Notes: a model not told the origin generated them from the letters alone. DNA of 51,155 nucleotides from an uncultured Victivallaceae bacterium (GCA_944389925.1 CALXOD010000030.1:1-51155), one strand, 5' to 3'; counted from the stretch's first letter, positions 7,923 through 18,604 are shown. Numbers and translations: made by a program.

Positions 7923-8753
7923 TTATTCGGCGTCTTCGACTTCGACCGACAGGTCGTCAATCAGCACCGAGGATTGCAGTTTGGGATTGTAATTGACGAC
8001 GACAATCACCCGGAAGGACTCTGCGCCCGGCCAGAATTCCGTATACGGGCCGGAATTTTGACTGCGCCCCGTCACCGTCGCCTGGCATTCCTTCCATTCC
8101 GCCGGAACATTGGCGTTGAGCAGTCCGTAGGAATGTCCCGCCGGCGCTTCATGCAACCGCACCGGAGTATCCACCGGATAGGCCGCGGCAAGCGGTTTGC
8201 TCAGAGTAACGACCTGCACATCTCCTTCCGTCTTGACCGATTTGATCTGCGGAGACAGTCGGCGATTCGGCAGGTCGGAAAAATCTTCTTTGGCATTGAA
8301 TGCGATCATGGTTCCCAGCTTACTGAGTTTTCCGGACCAGTCTGCACCGGTTATGCGCAGTTCGGTATCGCCCTTGGCCGCAGGCGCGGCGAGCTTCGCG
8401 GCAGTCCCGGGAATGGTCTGAACCTGATTCCGGAAAATCGCCCGGTTATTGGCATCGTACTGGGCAATGCCGACATAGCCGTGGCTGACGGTGGCTGGAT
8501 CGATGGTTTTCAGGGCAATTTTGAAGCGATATTTTTTCGCAGGATCAATCGAATGGGCTTTCGGCGAATAGAGCCAGGCCGGACGCAAGTCCGTCTGCAT
8601 GCAGGCACTGCCGCTCTTCGCCATCGTGGTATTCAGCTGCGTGCCCTTCCAGCAACCGCCTTCTCCATCGGTGAATTGCTCAATTACTTCACCACCGCAC
8701 ACGGCAAAAGCCGCACCGGCAGCCAGACATGAAAGCCACATCTTTGTCTTCAT
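7923..8753 (-). CDS. Secreted protein, carbohydrate-binding-like, function unknown
   Basis: A 276-residue exported protein with a signal peptide (MKTKMWLSCLAAGAAFAVCGG, about residues 1-20). The remainder reads as a beta-sandwich. It contains strands such as KYRFKIALKT, GHSYGLLNANVP, WKECQATVTG, SFRVIVVVNY and SSVLIDDLSVEVED. The last resembles the closing strand of CBM4/9-like and related domains, which often end in a D-D-(I/V)-x-V pattern. No catalytic motif was found. The start is supported by AAAGGG 7 nt upstream and a good signal sequence. It follows mcsB after a 133-bp gap in the same direction and has its own terminator, so it may be a separate unit. The function is not recognised; sugar or polymer binding is a guess from fold-like features. 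Confidence 0.7.
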   Translation of the reverse strand: MKTKMWLSCLAAGAAFAVCGGEVIEQFTDGEGGCWKGTQLNTTMAKSGSACMQTDLRPAWLYSPKAHSIDPAKKYRFKIALKTIDPATVSHGYVGIAQYDANNRAIFRNQVQTIPGTAAKLAAPAAKGDTELRITGADWSGKLSKLGTMIAFNAKEDFSDLPNRRLSPQIKSVKTEGDVQVVTLSKPLAAAYPVDTPVRLHEAPAGHSYGLLNANVPAEWKECQATVTGRSQNSGPYTEFWPGAESFRVIVVVNYNPKLQSSVLIDDLSVEVEDAE

Positions 8754-8886
8754 CCGATTGCCCTTTCCTGTTTTTCGGCCTGTTTTCTCTTTCGGCCTTG
8801 TTCCTTCATTTTCATATCAGATATGGAAAAACTTTTTCATCCGATCCAGTTCCGCTCTCGCTGGATAAAGAGGCAGCCATCACCGC

Positions 8887-9960
8887 TCAGGCTTCCGCCA
8901 CCTTCTTCAAGCGTTCCCGAACCAGTGCCGCCCGTTGAATATCTGCTTCCGCATCGGTCAGTGACCGACCGGCGAATTTGCGCAGATGAGCCGGATTGAT
9001 ACAGATGAACAGTTCATTCACAGTCTTGATATCGACGGAATTGAACATCCCCATATCCACTCCGATCCGGATGCCGGACAGGGAGTTGAGAGCCTCGTCA
9101 TAAGTCAATTTGTACGCATGGCGCAGCAACCCGTAGGAACGTCCCACATGATCAAGCAGCGCATACTGTTCCTTTTCCAGCAACATGCGACGGGCATTTT
9201 TTTCGTGAGAAATAAGTTGCCGGATCACCGCGTCGATGCGTTCGATGATCTGCGGCTCACTTTCCCCCAGGGTACTTTGATTGGAAATCTGAAACAGGTT
9301 GCCCCGGTTATCGGTTCCCTCTCCGAAAATGCCGCGGACAGCCAGATTGAGCTTACCGATCCCCTGAATGGCAGCGTTGATCTGCCCCGAGAGCACCAAT
9401 CCCGGCAGATGCAGCATCACCGATGCCCGCATTCCTGTACCGACATTAGTCGGACAGCTTGTGAGGAACCCCAACCGATTGTCAAAGGCATAACTCAGTT
9501 TCGACGCCAGCCGATTATCCAGCCGGTCAATGGTTTCCCAGACATTCATCAGCTGCAGTCCGGGACGGATAGACTGAATCCGCAGGTGATCTTCCTCGTT
9601 CACCATCACACTGCTGGATTCGTCACTCCGGGTCAGCAGGGTTGTTCCTCCGCTGCGATTCAGAAAATCCCGGCTGACCAGACGCCGTTCAAAGAGGATT
9701 TCACACTCCAGCGGAGTCAACTGATCCGGGTCAAAACGAAGAAAATCATCCCCCAATGCGCTGCTCTCCGCCACTGCCGGAGCAACCAGTTCCCGAATGG
9801 CATCCAGCTGTTCCGGAGACGCCGCGGCAGGAAACGGAAAATCCGCCAGATTCCGTGCCAGCCGGATCCGCGAACTGATGGCAATGTCCTCCTCCGGTCC
9901 TGCGTCGGTCAGAAAGCTGACCTTGTTCCGCAACAACCGGTCGATATTGTCATTGGCCAT
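8887..9960 (-). CDS. mcsB: Protein arginine kinase McsB
   Basis: A 357-residue ATP:guanido phosphotransferase. In Firmicutes, McsB phosphorylates arginine residues on proteins, marking them for ClpCP. Typical blocks are IAISSRIRLARNLADFPFP near the N-terminus, VNEEDHLRIQ, GFLTSCPTNVGTGMRASVMLHLPGL and the nucleotide-binding IRGIFGEG-like segment (here VRGIFGEGTDNRGNLFQISN). The ATG at 9960 is chosen because GGAGG lies 7 nt upstream and homology begins at MANDNIDRLL. The first 11 bp overlap the end of mcsA, indicating translational coupling. No clpC or ctsR is in the window. The last residues carry a VRERLKKVAEA helix. The assignment is secure at family level and supported by the adjacent activator gene. 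Confidence 0.93.
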   Translation of the reverse strand: MANDNIDRLLRNKVSFLTDAGPEEDIAISSRIRLARNLADFPFPAAASPEQLDAIRELVAPAVAESSALGDDFLRFDPDQLTPLECEILFERRLVSRDFLNRSGGTTLLTRSDESSSVMVNEEDHLRIQSIRPGLQLMNVWETIDRLDNRLASKLSYAFDNRLGFLTSCPTNVGTGMRASVMLHLPGLVLSGQINAAIQGIGKLNLAVRGIFGEGTDNRGNLFQISNQSTLGESEPQIIERIDAVIRQLISHEKNARRMLLEKEQYALLDHVGRSYGLLRHAYKLTYDEALNSLSGIRIGVDMGMFNSVDIKTVNELFICINPAHLRKFAGRSLTDAEADIQRAALVRERLKKVAEA

Positions 9961-10507
9961 GGTCCGCCTCCTTCTCCGGGGCACTCAACCGGGCTTCGAT
10001 TTCGCGGATCCGGTCACGTACTTTCGCCGCCTGTTCGTAATTTTCACATTTGACCAGTTCCGTCAACTCATAACGGCAGCGCACAAGTTCCGCACGCAAT
10101 TGTGCCGTACCATCCGGGGCCCCGCCATTCAATCGCTTCCCAAGGTGCATCTGACCGCGATGGACATTTTCCAAAGCCTCCCGGATCGGACCGGAAAACG
10201 TTTCATAACACTGGGGACACCCCAGGCGTCCTCCGGATTCCCGGATTTTCTGCAGCGTCCAGCCGCAACCGGGACAGACCGGTGAAGGCTGCGGCGTTGC
10301 CGCAGCTGCGGCCGGTGCGGCAGCCCCGCTGAGTTTTTCCAGATTGAACAGCATTTCCGCCAGATTGAACGAACCGAAATTGATGCCGGCGGTTTTTTCG
10401 TGCTCTGCGGCACAACTGCTGCAGAGATTCAGCGACTTTTTCTCGCCACCGACGATTTCCTTGATATGGATGGTCGCTTCGTTGTGATGACAGATATCGC
10501 ACAACAT
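9950..10507 (-). CDS. mcsA: McsA, zinc-binding activator of McsB
   Basis: A 185-residue protein with four CxxC pairs: CDIC (residues 3-6), CSSC, CPGC and CPQC. These mark two zinc-binding modules, the second after a low-complexity Ala/Pro linker. The C-terminus carries a UvrB/UvrC-type motif (LVKCENYEQAAKVRDRIREIEARL), as in known McsA proteins. McsA binds and activates the arginine kinase McsB. The ATG at 10507 is chosen since the first CxxC begins at residue 3. The frame continues upstream to 10543, across the -35 of the divergent mtnP promoter. It overlaps mcsB by 11 bp. The ribosome site is weak (CGGGG about 9 nt upstream). Confidence 0.9.
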   Translation of the reverse strand: MLCDICHHNEATIHIKEIVGGEKKSLNLCSSCAAEHEKTAGINFGSFNLAEMLFNLEKLSGAAAPAAAAATPQPSPVCPGCGWTLQKIRESGGRLGCPQCYETFSGPIREALENVHRGQMHLGKRLNGGAPDGTAQLRAELVRCRYELTELVKCENYEQAAKVRDRIREIEARLSAPEKEADHGQ

Positions 10508-10531
10508 TTTGATCGAACCCCGTGAAAAAAA

Positions 10532-10560
10532 TTGACAATCCACCGTCTACTTGCTATATT
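10532..10560 (+). promoter_or_regulatory. Sigma-70-type promoter for mtnP
   Basis: TTGACA (10532-10537) and TATATT (10555-10560) are separated by exactly 17 bp. The predicted transcript starts near 10567, about 45 nt before the mtnP ATG. Confidence 0.85.
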
Positions 10561-10611
10561 CCTCAACATTGTTACTGTAAGATCATTCCTGGAAAAAGCA
10601 AGGAAAAAAAC

Positions 10612-11496
10612 ATGAAACTCGGCATTATCGGCGGCAGCGGCCTTGGCGAACTGCCCGGACTGGAAGCAATTCACAGCGAATCCATTGACACTCCGTTCGG
10701 AACGCCTTCCGCTGAACTGCTCACCGGTACCTATCGCGGTCATGAGCTGACCTTCCTGGCCCGCCATGGGAAAGGCCATACGTTGATGCCTTCCGAAATT
10801 AATTCCCGAGCCAACATCTGCGCCATGAAAATGCTCGGCGTGACCCACCTGCTGAGCATCTCCGCCGTCGGCAGTCTCCGGCGCCACATCCGCCCGCGCG
10901 ACGTAGTTGTACCGGATCAATATTTTGACCGAACCCGGCGCCCGGCGGCAGATCACACATTTTTCGGAGGCGGGGTGGTGGCTCATATTGCCTTCGGCAC
11001 GCCGGTCTGTCCGGAATTGAGTGAACTGGCCGTTCGTGCCGCGGAAGAAGAGATCCGCCAGAGCAACGCCCCCGAACGACGGGTCCACCGGGGGGGGACT
11101 TATGTAAACATGGAAGGACCGGCATTTTCCACCCGGGCGGAATCTGATTTTTACCGTTCCATCGGAGCGGCGGTGGTCGGCATGACCAATCTGGCCGAGG
11201 CAAAACTGGCCCGCGAAGCGGAAATTTGTTACGCCACCGTGGCCATGGTCACCGACTTCGACTGCTGGCATCCCGACCATGAGCATGTAACCGTGGAAAT
11301 GGTCGTCGGCCACCTGCAGGCGAATGCTGAGTTGGCTCTGGGGATCGTAGGACGGGTGGCACGCAGCTTCGGAGAGCTGCCGCGCCATTGTCCCTGCCCT
11401 GCCGCACTGGAAAATGCCATTATCACGGCGCCGGCCATGATCGGACCGGAAGCGCGGGAAAGGTTGCGCCCGATTGCAGGCCGCTATTTGGATTGA
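10612..11496 (+). CDS. mtnP: 5'-methylthioadenosine phosphorylase-type enzyme
   Basis: A 294-residue member of the nucleoside phosphorylase family 2 that cleaves 5'-methylthioadenosine (or methylthioinosine) with phosphate, recycling adenine and methionine. The N-terminal GIIGGSGLGELPG loop is followed by TFLARHGKGHTLMPSEINSRANI, then GGTYVNMEGPAFSTRAESDFYR, and MTNLAEAKLAREAEICYATVAMVTDFDCW, where the active-site Asp of the DFDCW segment is typical of MTA enzymes. Where many relatives have PEA, this protein has LAEA. The ATG at 10612 has AAGGA upstream, and an excellent promoter precedes it. The next gene lies 27 bp downstream and encodes an unrelated secreted protein. The specificity (MTA versus S-methyl-thioinosine or inosine) cannot be settled from sequence inspection. 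Confidence 0.9.
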   Translation: MKLGIIGGSGLGELPGLEAIHSESIDTPFGTPSAELLTGTYRGHELTFLARHGKGHTLMPSEINSRANICAMKMLGVTHLLSISAVGSLRRHIRPRDVVVPDQYFDRTRRPAADHTFFGGGVVAHIAFGTPVCPELSELAVRAAEEEIRQSNAPERRVHRGGTYVNMEGPAFSTRAESDFYRSIGAAVVGMTNLAEAKLAREAEICYATVAMVTDFDCWHPDHEHVTVEMVVGHLQANAELALGIVGRVARSFGELPRHCPCPAALENAIITAPAMIGPEARERLRPIAGRYLD

Positions 11497-11523
11497 ACCT
11501 GCTTGAAAACGAAAGGATTTTTT

Positions 11524-12558
11524 ATGAAACCCTGGTGGACGATTCCGATGGTTGCCCTGACATTCACTACGCTGGCAGGGCGGGTGCCGAATGGAAATTT
11601 TGCAGAAAATCTGGACCGCTGGGAACTCCAGCCGGTAAAATCGACGGCGAAGGTGGAAGATGTGGAAAGCCATGGCAAAGTTCTGGCCTTGAGCGCCGTT
11701 GATGCCAATTCCGGCCTAACCTCCGGGCTCATCCCGATTGCTCCGGCGGAACGTTCGGCACAATGGACGCTGCAGTTTGAAATCCAGTCTGAGCCGATTC
11801 CTTCCGGTGTGTTCGCAGCATCCGTATACGCGGTCAATGCAGATGGGAAAATGCTCAAACAAATGGGACTGTATCACCTCTCCGCAAAATCTTCGAACAA
11901 TGGTAGCTGGCAGAAAATCAGCAAAAAATTCGGTCGGGACACCCGCTTTGCCTTGCCGCCGGAAACCACTGCGCTGCGGGTTCGTTTTTCCTTCTGGGAC
12001 GCCAGCGGGAAATGCCGGGGGGCCGTGCGAATCGCCGCTGTCGAGCTAACCAATGATGCGGCAGCTCCCGGGCCATGCCTGACGAATGGAAATTTTGACG
12101 GCGGCATGAACGGCTGGAAACTGCGTCCTGCCGGGTCCACCGTCGCGGTCAAGCCGCTGCCGCCTTACGGGAACGTGCTGGAAATTGTCGCGGATAAAGC
12201 CAATTCCGGTATTGTTTCACAACCAGTAAAAATTCAGGAAGACGAACGGAATCAGCCCTGGCTTCTGACCGTCAGAATGCAGGCCGATCCGGTGGTCAAG
12301 GGGAGCTTCGGCGTGTCGCTGTATGCGTTGAATGCCGACGGCAAGGAGCTTAAACAGATCATGTTCTACTCGCTCAGAGCAGGCAAAGAGCAACCATGGA
12401 AGACCATACGCTTCCGTTTTGGGACCGGCACGAAAAAACCGCTTCCGGAAGGAACCGCAGGATTTTCCGTGCGCTTCTCCTTCTGGGATGCCCAGGGCGA
12501 TCCTTCCGGCACAGCGCGTGTGACCGATATCAGTGTAACGCCGGTCTCGCTGCCGTAA
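11524..12558 (+). CDS. Secreted protein with two tandem carbohydrate-binding-like domains
   Basis: A 344-residue exported protein. Residues 1-20 form a signal peptide (MKPWWTIPMVALTFTTLAG). The mature part is an internal duplication of about 160 residues per copy. Matching pieces are NGNFAENLDRWEL / NGNFDGGMNGWKL, DANSGLTS / KANSGIVS, SVYAVNADGKMLKQ / SLYALNADGKELKQ, and LRVRFSFWDASG / FSVRFSFWDAQG. The opening NGNF...W and the alternating strands are typical of CBM4/9-like beta-sandwiches. No catalytic domain is attached. The start is supported by AAAGGA about 8 nt upstream. The TTG at 11503 is too far from a ribosome site. A strong terminator follows. Binding to a polysaccharide or cell-surface glycan is inferred only. 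Confidence 0.75.
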   Translation: MKPWWTIPMVALTFTTLAGRVPNGNFAENLDRWELQPVKSTAKVEDVESHGKVLALSAVDANSGLTSGLIPIAPAERSAQWTLQFEIQSEPIPSGVFAASVYAVNADGKMLKQMGLYHLSAKSSNNGSWQKISKKFGRDTRFALPPETTALRVRFSFWDASGKCRGAVRIAAVELTNDAAAPGPCLTNGNFDGGMNGWKLRPAGSTVAVKPLPPYGNVLEIVADKANSGIVSQPVKIQEDERNQPWLLTVRMQADPVVKGSFGVSLYALNADGKELKQIMFYSLRAGKEQPWKTIRFRFGTGTKKPLPEGTAGFSVRFSFWDAQGDPSGTARVTDISVTPVSLP

Positions 12559-12578
12559 TTCGCAAATGAATGAAAACC

Positions 12579-12622
12579 GCCGGTCCGGTAGAGATTTGGC
12601 TCTACCTGGACCGGCTTTTTTT
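12579..12622 (+). terminator. Rho-independent terminator
   Basis: The arms GCCGGTCCGGTAGAG (12579-12593) and CTCTACCTGGACCGGC (12600-12615) pair with a single bulged base and are followed by seven T residues. It ends the rightward unit just before the convergent end of carB. Confidence 0.9.
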
Positions 12623-12653
12623 ATGTTTCCCCCTCCTCCTGAAAACAGGTGTT

Positions 12654-15600
12654 TTATCCTTCGTGAACGTGCCGGTGATATTCCTGCAGGCTGCATACGG
12701 CCATGCGGCCGGTTTCCTGGTTGGAGCGCAGGCCCTCCAGAGCCTTCCGCAATCCCGCCAGCGTCGTGGTGATCGGAATCCCCGCCATTACCGCACCGGA
12801 ACGCATCTGGATTTCGTCGACCATTGCCGCCGCCCCTGTTTCCGGGGTATTGATAATCCAGCCGATCCGCTGTTCTCCCAGCAGATCCAGCAGATTCGGA
12901 CGTCCCAGCGAAATCCGGAATACCGCATGACAGCGGACCCCCGCATTGTACAGCATGGTTGCCGTGCCACGGGTGGCATACAGCTCAAAGCCCATTTCCG
13001 CCAGTTCCCGGATCAGCGGCAGCGCCGGTGCTTTGTCCGAATCACGCAACGAGACGAACACTCCACCACCGGCTGGAATCGGATTGCGGGCCGCCATCTG
13101 GGATTTCAAATAGGCGCACCCCGCCTGATAATCCAACCCCATGACCTCGCCGGTGGATTTCATTTCCGGTGACAGCACGATGTCCACACCGGGGAATTTC
13201 ACGAAGGGAAACACCGCTTCCTTGAAGGCGGTATAAGGAATCCGCACCTCCCGGGTGAAATGCTGTTCCTCCAGAGTTTTGCCGACCATGCACAATGCCG
13301 CCTTTTTGGCCAGCGGCACACCGATGGCCTTGCTGACGAACGGCACCGTGCGGGAGGCACGCGGATTGACCTCCAGAATGTACACGTCGTCGCCTTTGAC
13401 CGCGAACTGGATGTTCATCAGCCCCTTGACGTGCAGTTCCCGGGCCAGATCCAATGCGTGTTGCCGGACCCGCTCCAGCATGGATTCGCTCAGCGTCCGC
13501 GGGGGGATCGAACAGGCCGAGTCTCCGGAATGAATCCCCGCCGGCTCCACATGTTCCATAATTGCCCCGACCACCGTATGCGTCCCGTCGGAAACACAAT
13601 CCACATCCAGCTCGGTGGCATCCTCCAGAAAGCGGTCGATCAGAATCGGCTTTCCTTCCGCGACGGCGGCCGCTTCTTCGACAAAACGCCGCAGATATTT
13701 GTCTTTGTAAACGATCACCATCGCCCGTCCACCCAGCACGAAGGAGGGCCGGACCAGTACCGGATACCCGATTTTTTCGGCAATGGCCAAAGCCTCATCC
13801 ACATGATGTGCAATTCCGCTCGGCGGCTGCAGAATGCCGAGACGCGATGCCAGTTTCTGAAAGAAATCCCGATCCTCGGCCGCATCGATGTCATCCGGAC
13901 TGGTACCGATGACATTCGCGCCGGCGGCTTTCAGCGACTGTGCCAGATTGAGCGGAGTTTGACCGCCGAACTGGACGATTACCCCGAAGCAGGATTCCCG
14001 TTCATAAATATTCATGATGTCTTCCAGCGTCAGCGGTTCGAAGTACAGCTTGTCGCTGGTGTCGTAATCGGTGGAAACCGTTTCGGGATTGCTGTTGACC
14101 ATGATGGTTTCGAATCCCGCCTCGCGCAGGGCAAAGGCGGCATGTACGCAGCAGTAGTCAAACTCAATCCCCTGCCCGATCCGGTTGGGACCGCCGCCGA
14201 GAATCATGATCGACCGGCGTCCGCCAGAATCCCGGACCGGTTCGTCGTATTCGCCGTAGGTGGAGTAATAATATGGTGTCGGCGCGGTAAATTCACCGGC
14301 ACAGGTGTCCACCGTTCCGTACACCGGAACGATGCCGCACTCCCGGCGGCGTTGCCGAACCGTCATTTCATCGGTTCCGGTCAGGAATGCGATCTGGCGG
14401 TCGCTGTAACCCAGCTCCTTGGCACGCAGCAGCGTGGCCGGTTCCAGGGTAATTTCCTTTTCAAAGGCCGCCAGTTCCGCCATGTGTCGCAGGAAATAAG
14501 GATCTATGCCGGTCCATTCGTGCAACTCCTCCACACTGCGACCACGCCGGAAGGCTTCATGTATGACGAAGATGCGTTCGGCATTCGGACGGCACAGTTC
14601 GGCGATCATTTCATCATCCGTCAAGGACCGCTGCCGGGCGTCGCGGCCGTCGGCTCCGAACCCGGCCCGGCCGGTTTCCAGAGAACGCAGGGCTTTCTGC
14701 AATGACTGCTTGAAATTGCGCCCGATCGCCATGGCTTCACCGACGGACTTCATCTGGGTCCCGAGAGTGGAATCCGCAGCGGGGAATTTTTCGAAAGTAA
14801 ACCGCGGCACCTTGGTCACTACATAATCCAGCGCCGGCTCAAAACAGGCAGGCGTTTCGCGGGTGATGTCGTTGCGAATCTCGTCGAGGGTATAGCCCAC
14901 CGCCAGCAGCGCGGCGATCTTGGCGATGGGGAAACCGGTCGCCTTGCTCGCCAGGGCACTGGAACGGGAAACACGGGGATTCATTTCGATCACATACTGT
15001 CGTCCATCGCGGGGATTGACCGCCCACTGGACGTTCGAACCGCCGGTTTCCACCCCAATCGCCTGCATGACCGCCAGACTGGCATCCCGCATCTGCTGGT
15101 ATTCCCGGTCGGAAAGCGTCTGAGCAGGGGCTACGGTGATCGAGTCGCCGGTGTGGATGCCCATGGGATCGATGTTTTCGATGGAACAGACGATCACCGC
15201 GTTGTTTTTCCGGTCGCGGATGACTTCGAGTTCATACTCCTTCCACCCCAGGAGCGATTCTTCTATCAAAACTTCACTGTTGCGGCTGGCGGCCAGTCCC
15301 CGGGCGACGATTTCGTCGAATTCCTGTTCATTGTGCGCAATGCCTCCGCCCGTACCGCCCAGTGTGAAACCGGGCCGGACAATCAGCGGCCAGCGGTTGA
15401 TCGTCCCCGCCACCGAGCGCGCCTCCGCCAGCGTATGGGCGGATCCCGAAAGCGGCAGCTCCAGTCCGATGCCGTGCATCGCGGCTTTAAACAGCTGGCG
15501 GTCTTCGGCACGCCGGATCGCTTCGGCATCAGCGCCGATCATCTCCACCTGATAACGCCGCAGAATGCCCTTGTCATGCAGTTCCATGGCCAGATTGAGC

Positions 15601-15884
15601 GCGGTTTGACCACCGAGAGTGGGCAGCAGCGCATCCGGACGTTCACGGCGGATGATCTCATGAAGACTGTCCAGCGTCAATGGTTCGATATAGGTGCGGT
15701 CGGCAAATTCCGGATCGGTCATGACCGTAGCCGGATTGCTGTTGACCAGCACTACTTCAAACCCTTCCTGCTTGAGTACCTTGCAGGCCTGCACGCCGGA
15801 ATAATCGAATTCACAACCCTGACCGATGACGATCGGACCGGATCCGATCAGTAGAATTTTTCTGATATCAGTGCGTTTCGGCAT
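12654..15884 (-). CDS. carB: Carbamoyl-phosphate synthase large subunit
   Basis: The 1,076-residue product matches the usual length of the large subunit, which makes carbamoyl phosphate from bicarbonate, ammonia (channelled from CarA) and two ATP. Both ATP-grasp halves are visible: [21 protein letters not shown] near the N-terminus and its duplicate [21 protein letters not shown] near residue 560. Each is followed by [12 protein letters not shown]-type segments and [18 protein letters not shown] / [18 protein letters not shown]. The C-terminal allosteric MGS-like domain ([33 protein letters not shown]) is present. The ATG at 15884 lies inside the end of pyrG (17-bp overlap), with AAGGAG just upstream. 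It is the last gene of the glutamine-use operon, separated from carA by pyrG, which is an uncommon order. Confidence 0.97.
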   Translation of the reverse strand: MPKRTDIRKILLIGSGPIVIGQGCEFDYSGVQACKVLKQEGFEVVLVNSNPATVMTDPEFADRTYIEPLTLDSLHEIIRRERPDALLPTLGGQTALNLAMELHDKGILRRYQVEMIGADAEAIRRAEDRQLFKAAMHGIGLELPLSGSAHTLAEARSVAGTINRWPLIVRPGFTLGGTGGGIAHNEQEFDEIVARGLAASRNSEVLIEESLLGWKEYELEVIRDRKNNAVIVCSIENIDPMGIHTGDSITVAPAQTLSDREYQQMRDASLAVMQAIGVETGGSNVQWAVNPRDGRQYVIEMNPRVSRSSALASKATGFPIAKIAALLAVGYTLDEIRNDITRETPACFEPALDYVVTKVPRFTFEKFPAADSTLGTQMKSVGEAMAIGRNFKQSLQKALRSLETGRAGFGADGRDARQRSLTDDEMIAELCRPNAERIFVIHEAFRRGRSVEELHEWTGIDPYFLRHMAELAAFEKEITLEPATLLRAKELGYSDRQIAFLTGTDEMTVRQRRRECGIVPVYGTVDTCAGEFTAPTPYYYSTYGEYDEPVRDSGGRRSIMILGGGPNRIGQGIEFDYCCVHAAFALREAGFETIMVNSNPETVSTDYDTSDKLYFEPLTLEDIMNIYERESCFGVIVQFGGQTPLNLAQSLKAAGANVIGTSPDDIDAAEDRDFFQKLASRLGILQPPSGIAHHVDEALAIAEKIGYPVLVRPSFVLGGRAMVIVYKDKYLRRFVEEAAAVAEGKPILIDRFLEDATELDVDCVSDGTHTVVGAIMEHVEPAGIHSGDSACSIPPRTLSESMLERVRQHALDLARELHVKGLMNIQFAVKGDDVYILEVNPRASRTVPFVSKAIGVPLAKKAALCMVGKTLEEQHFTREVRIPYTAFKEAVFPFVKFPGVDIVLSPEMKSTGEVMGLDYQAGCAYLKSQMAARNPIPAGGGVFVSLRDSDKAPALPLIRELAEMGFELYATRGTATMLYNAGVRCHAVFRISLGRPNLLDLLGEQRIGWIINTPETGAAAMVDEIQMRSGAVMAGIPITTTLAGLRKALEGLRSNQETGRMAVCSLQEYHRHVHEG

Positions 15885-17493
15885 GATGGGAATGCTCCTT
15901 GTCCTTGTACTGCAGCGCGGCCTCAATCAATCCTGCAAACAGCGGATGCGGCGAGGCCGGCTGCGATTTGAATTCCGGATGAAACTGGCAGCCGATGAAG
16001 AAGGGGTGATCCGCCATCTCCAGAATTTCCACCAGCCGCCCGTCGGGCGAAGTCCCGGCAATGTGCAGCGCCCCGCCGGAAAACTCCTCGCGAAAAAGAT
16101 TGTTGAATTCATAACGGTGTCGATGTCGTTCGGCGATTTCGTCCGCGCCGTACAAAGCTCGAACCCGGCTGTCCGGTGCCAGCATGCAGGGGAAACTCCC
16201 CAGGCGCATTGTACCGCCTTTGGCAGTGATGCCGCGTTGTTCCGGCATCAGATCGATGACGGCATGACGGGTTTCCGGATTCCATTCGGCGCTGTCCGCA
16301 TCCTCCCAGTCGAGCACGTGCCGGGCATATTCAATCGCCATGCACTGCATGCCAAGACAGATACCGAGCAGCGGCACGCGCCGGGTACGGGCATATTCAA
16401 TGGCTTTGATTTTTCCGGGAACGCCGCGCGATCCGAAGCCGCCCGGAACCACGATGCCGTCCAGATCATCCAATGCCACGTCGCCCGCTTCCAGCGCTTC
16501 AGCTTCGACGGAAACGACTTCCACCCGGGCGCGCCGGGCAATCCCCGCGTGAGACAGCGCCTCGAAAACACTTTTGTAGGCATCCCGGCAGGAGGTATAT
16601 TTCCCAACCAGTCCGATCCGGCAGGAACGGCGAGGATGTACCGCAGCTTCAACAATGCGATTCCAGTCCGTCAGGTCCAGTTCACGTTCCGGCAGCTCCA
16701 GCAGCCGCAGTACTTTGACGTCCAGCTGCTGCGCCGCCAGTTCCGGCGGCACTTCGTAAATCGAATGGCGGACATCGCGTTCCTCGATGACCCGATCCCG
16801 GGGAACATTGCAGAAAAGCGCCAGTTTTTTACCGTGTTCCTCGGTCATCGGCACTTCGGTACGGCAGACCAGAATGTCCGGGAAAATTCCGATGTTGCGC
16901 AGAATCCCCACCGACTGCTGTGACGGCTTGGTTTTCAATTCTCCTGCCGCCCGGATGTAGGGCAGCAGCGTCAGATGCAGGAAGACCGCATTGCCCTCCC
17001 CCGCCTCGTGTTTGAACTGCCGTGCAGCCTCCAGAAATGGCAGCGATTCAATATCTCCGGCGGTGCCGCCGATTTCAGTCATGACGATATCCACGTCCGG
17101 CGCGGCGGCGGAACGGATGGCAGCCTTGATTTCATCGGTCACATGGGGAATCACCTGAACCGTACCGCCGAGATAACCGCCCGCCCGCTCCCGGGCGATG
17201 ACGTTGCTGTAAATTCTCCCGGAGGTGTAGTTGCTCGCCCGGGTGCAGGTAATTCCGGCAAACCTTTCATAATGCCCGAGATCCAGATCGGTTTCCGCAC
17301 CGTCATCGGTCACATAGAGTTCACCGTGCTGATACGGTGACATGGTACCGGGATCGACATTGAGATACGGGTCGAGTTTCTGCATGGCAACGCGATAGCC
17401 GCGCCGTTTAAGCAGCATTGCCAGACTGGCGGCGGTGATGCCTTTGCCGAGGCTGGAAACCACACCGCCGGTGATGAAAATAAATTTACTCAT
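15868..17493 (-). CDS. pyrG: CTP synthase
   Basis: A 541-residue enzyme that aminates UTP to CTP using glutamine. The N-terminal synthetase domain starts [17 protein letters not shown], with the P-loop and [21 protein letters not shown]-type sequence (here GELYV). The C-terminal class I glutaminase has its nucleophile in GICLGMQCM (Cys near residue 379) and the His/Glu pair in CQFHPEFKS. The ATG at 17493 begins at the conserved [10 protein letters not shown]. Codons upstream in the open frame have no homology. It follows carA by 25 bp and overlaps carB, so all three should be on one transcript. The C-terminal tail is His-rich (HSHHAETH). Confidence 0.97.
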   Translation of the reverse strand: MSKFIFITGGVVSSLGKGITAASLAMLLKRRGYRVAMQKLDPYLNVDPGTMSPYQHGELYVTDDGAETDLDLGHYERFAGITCTRASNYTSGRIYSNVIARERAGGYLGGTVQVIPHVTDEIKAAIRSAAAPDVDIVMTEIGGTAGDIESLPFLEAARQFKHEAGEGNAVFLHLTLLPYIRAAGELKTKPSQQSVGILRNIGIFPDILVCRTEVPMTEEHGKKLALFCNVPRDRVIEERDVRHSIYEVPPELAAQQLDVKVLRLLELPERELDLTDWNRIVEAAVHPRRSCRIGLVGKYTSCRDAYKSVFEALSHAGIARRARVEVVSVEAEALEAGDVALDDLDGIVVPGGFGSRGVPGKIKAIEYARTRRVPLLGICLGMQCMAIEYARHVLDWEDADSAEWNPETRHAVIDLMPEQRGITAKGGTMRLGSFPCMLAPDSRVRALYGADEIAERHRHRYEFNNLFREEFSGGALHIAGTSPDGRLVEILEMADHPFFIGCQFHPEFKSQPASPHPLFAGLIEAALQYKDKEHSHHAETH

Positions 17494-17518
17494 AACCTGT
17501 GCGTCTCCCTGTAATACT

Positions 17519-18604
17519 TCAGCGTTCCAGCATGTCCCGGAACTCCCGGAAAATCGGTGTGGCGTCGTGTGGTCCCGGCGCCGCCTCCGGATGATACTGT
17601 ACCGCGAACATCGGCTCATGACGGTGGCGAATGCCTTCCACCGTCTGATCGTTTAAATTCAGATGCGTCACCTCCAATACACCGGGAATCCGGTCGGCAT
17701 CCAGTGCGAAATTGTGATTCTGACTGGTGATGGCAACTGCTCCGTTCCGCAGGTCCTGCACCGGGTGATTGCAGCCGTGATGACCGAATTTCAGCCGGCC
17801 GCAACTGCCGCCGGCGGCGATCCCGAGAATCTGGTGTCCGAGGCAAATCCCCATAACCGGGACTTTACCAATCAGAGTCCGGGCAGCGTCGATCGCTCCC
17901 TTGACTGCGGCGGGGTCGGCGGGACCGTTGGAGAGGAACACCCCGTCCGGATGCAGCGCCAACACTTCTGCGGCGGAGGTTCCGGCCGGCACCACCGTCA
18001 AACGTAAATTCTGCGCCGCCAGCTGCCGGAGAATGTTGTATTTGACGCCGAAATCGTAGACGACAACCCGCAGGTCCCCGGAATCGTTCCACTCATACGG
18101 TTCGGTCACGCTGACCCGGGTCGCGTAATCCTGGCCGTCCAGCCCACACCATTCGTTGGCACGGCGCACGGCCTCCTCCGGCGTGATATCCGCCTCGGAA
18201 CCGTGCAGAAACGCCTTTTGTGTGCCGTCGGAACGCAGCCGGATCACCAGTCGTCGCGTATCCACCCCGGCAAGTGCCGGAACACCGCCGGCGCTCAGCA
18301 GTTCGGCCAGAGACCCCGTGGACCGGAAGTTCGACGGTTCGTTGAGTTCCTGCACCACCAGTCCGTTCAGAAAAAGGCCCCGGGACTCCATGTCCTCGGG
18401 GTTGCATCCGTAATTGCCGACTTCCGCTGTGGTAAGCGTGACAAATTGTCCGGCGTAGGAGGGATCGGATACGATCTCCTGGTACCCCGTCATGCCGGTA
18501 TTGAACACCACTTCGCCCACCGCATCCACGGCAGCCCCTCGGGAATCGCCATAGAAAATGCTTCCGTCCGCCAATGCCAGAAAATGTTTTTTCAACTTTC
18601 TCAT
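17519..18604 (-). CDS. carA: Carbamoyl-phosphate synthase small (glutaminase) subunit
   Basis: A 361-residue glutamine amidotransferase subunit that releases ammonia for CarB. The N-terminal half contains LADGSIFYGDSRG, GEVVFNTGMTGYQEIVSDPSYAGQ and NYGCNPEDMES. The class I glutaminase domain has GICLGHQILG with the nucleophile Cys near residue 254, and the His/Glu dyad in VQYHPEAAPGPHD. Its ATG directly follows the purF stop codon with no gap. GGAGG inside the last purF codons serves as ribosome site, so the two genes are translationally coupled. Confidence 0.97.
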   Translation of the reverse strand: MRKLKKHFLALADGSIFYGDSRGAAVDAVGEVVFNTGMTGYQEIVSDPSYAGQFVTLTTAEVGNYGCNPEDMESRGLFLNGLVVQELNEPSNFRSTGSLAELLSAGGVPALAGVDTRRLVIRLRSDGTQKAFLHGSEADITPEEAVRRANEWCGLDGQDYATRVSVTEPYEWNDSGDLRVVVYDFGVKYNILRQLAAQNLRLTVVPAGTSAAEVLALHPDGVFLSNGPADPAAVKGAIDAARTLIGKVPVMGICLGHQILGIAAGGSCGRLKFGHHGCNHPVQDLRNGAVAITSQNHNFALDADRIPGVLEVTHLNLNDQTVEGIRHRHEPMFAVQYHPEAAPGPHDATPIFREFRDMLER

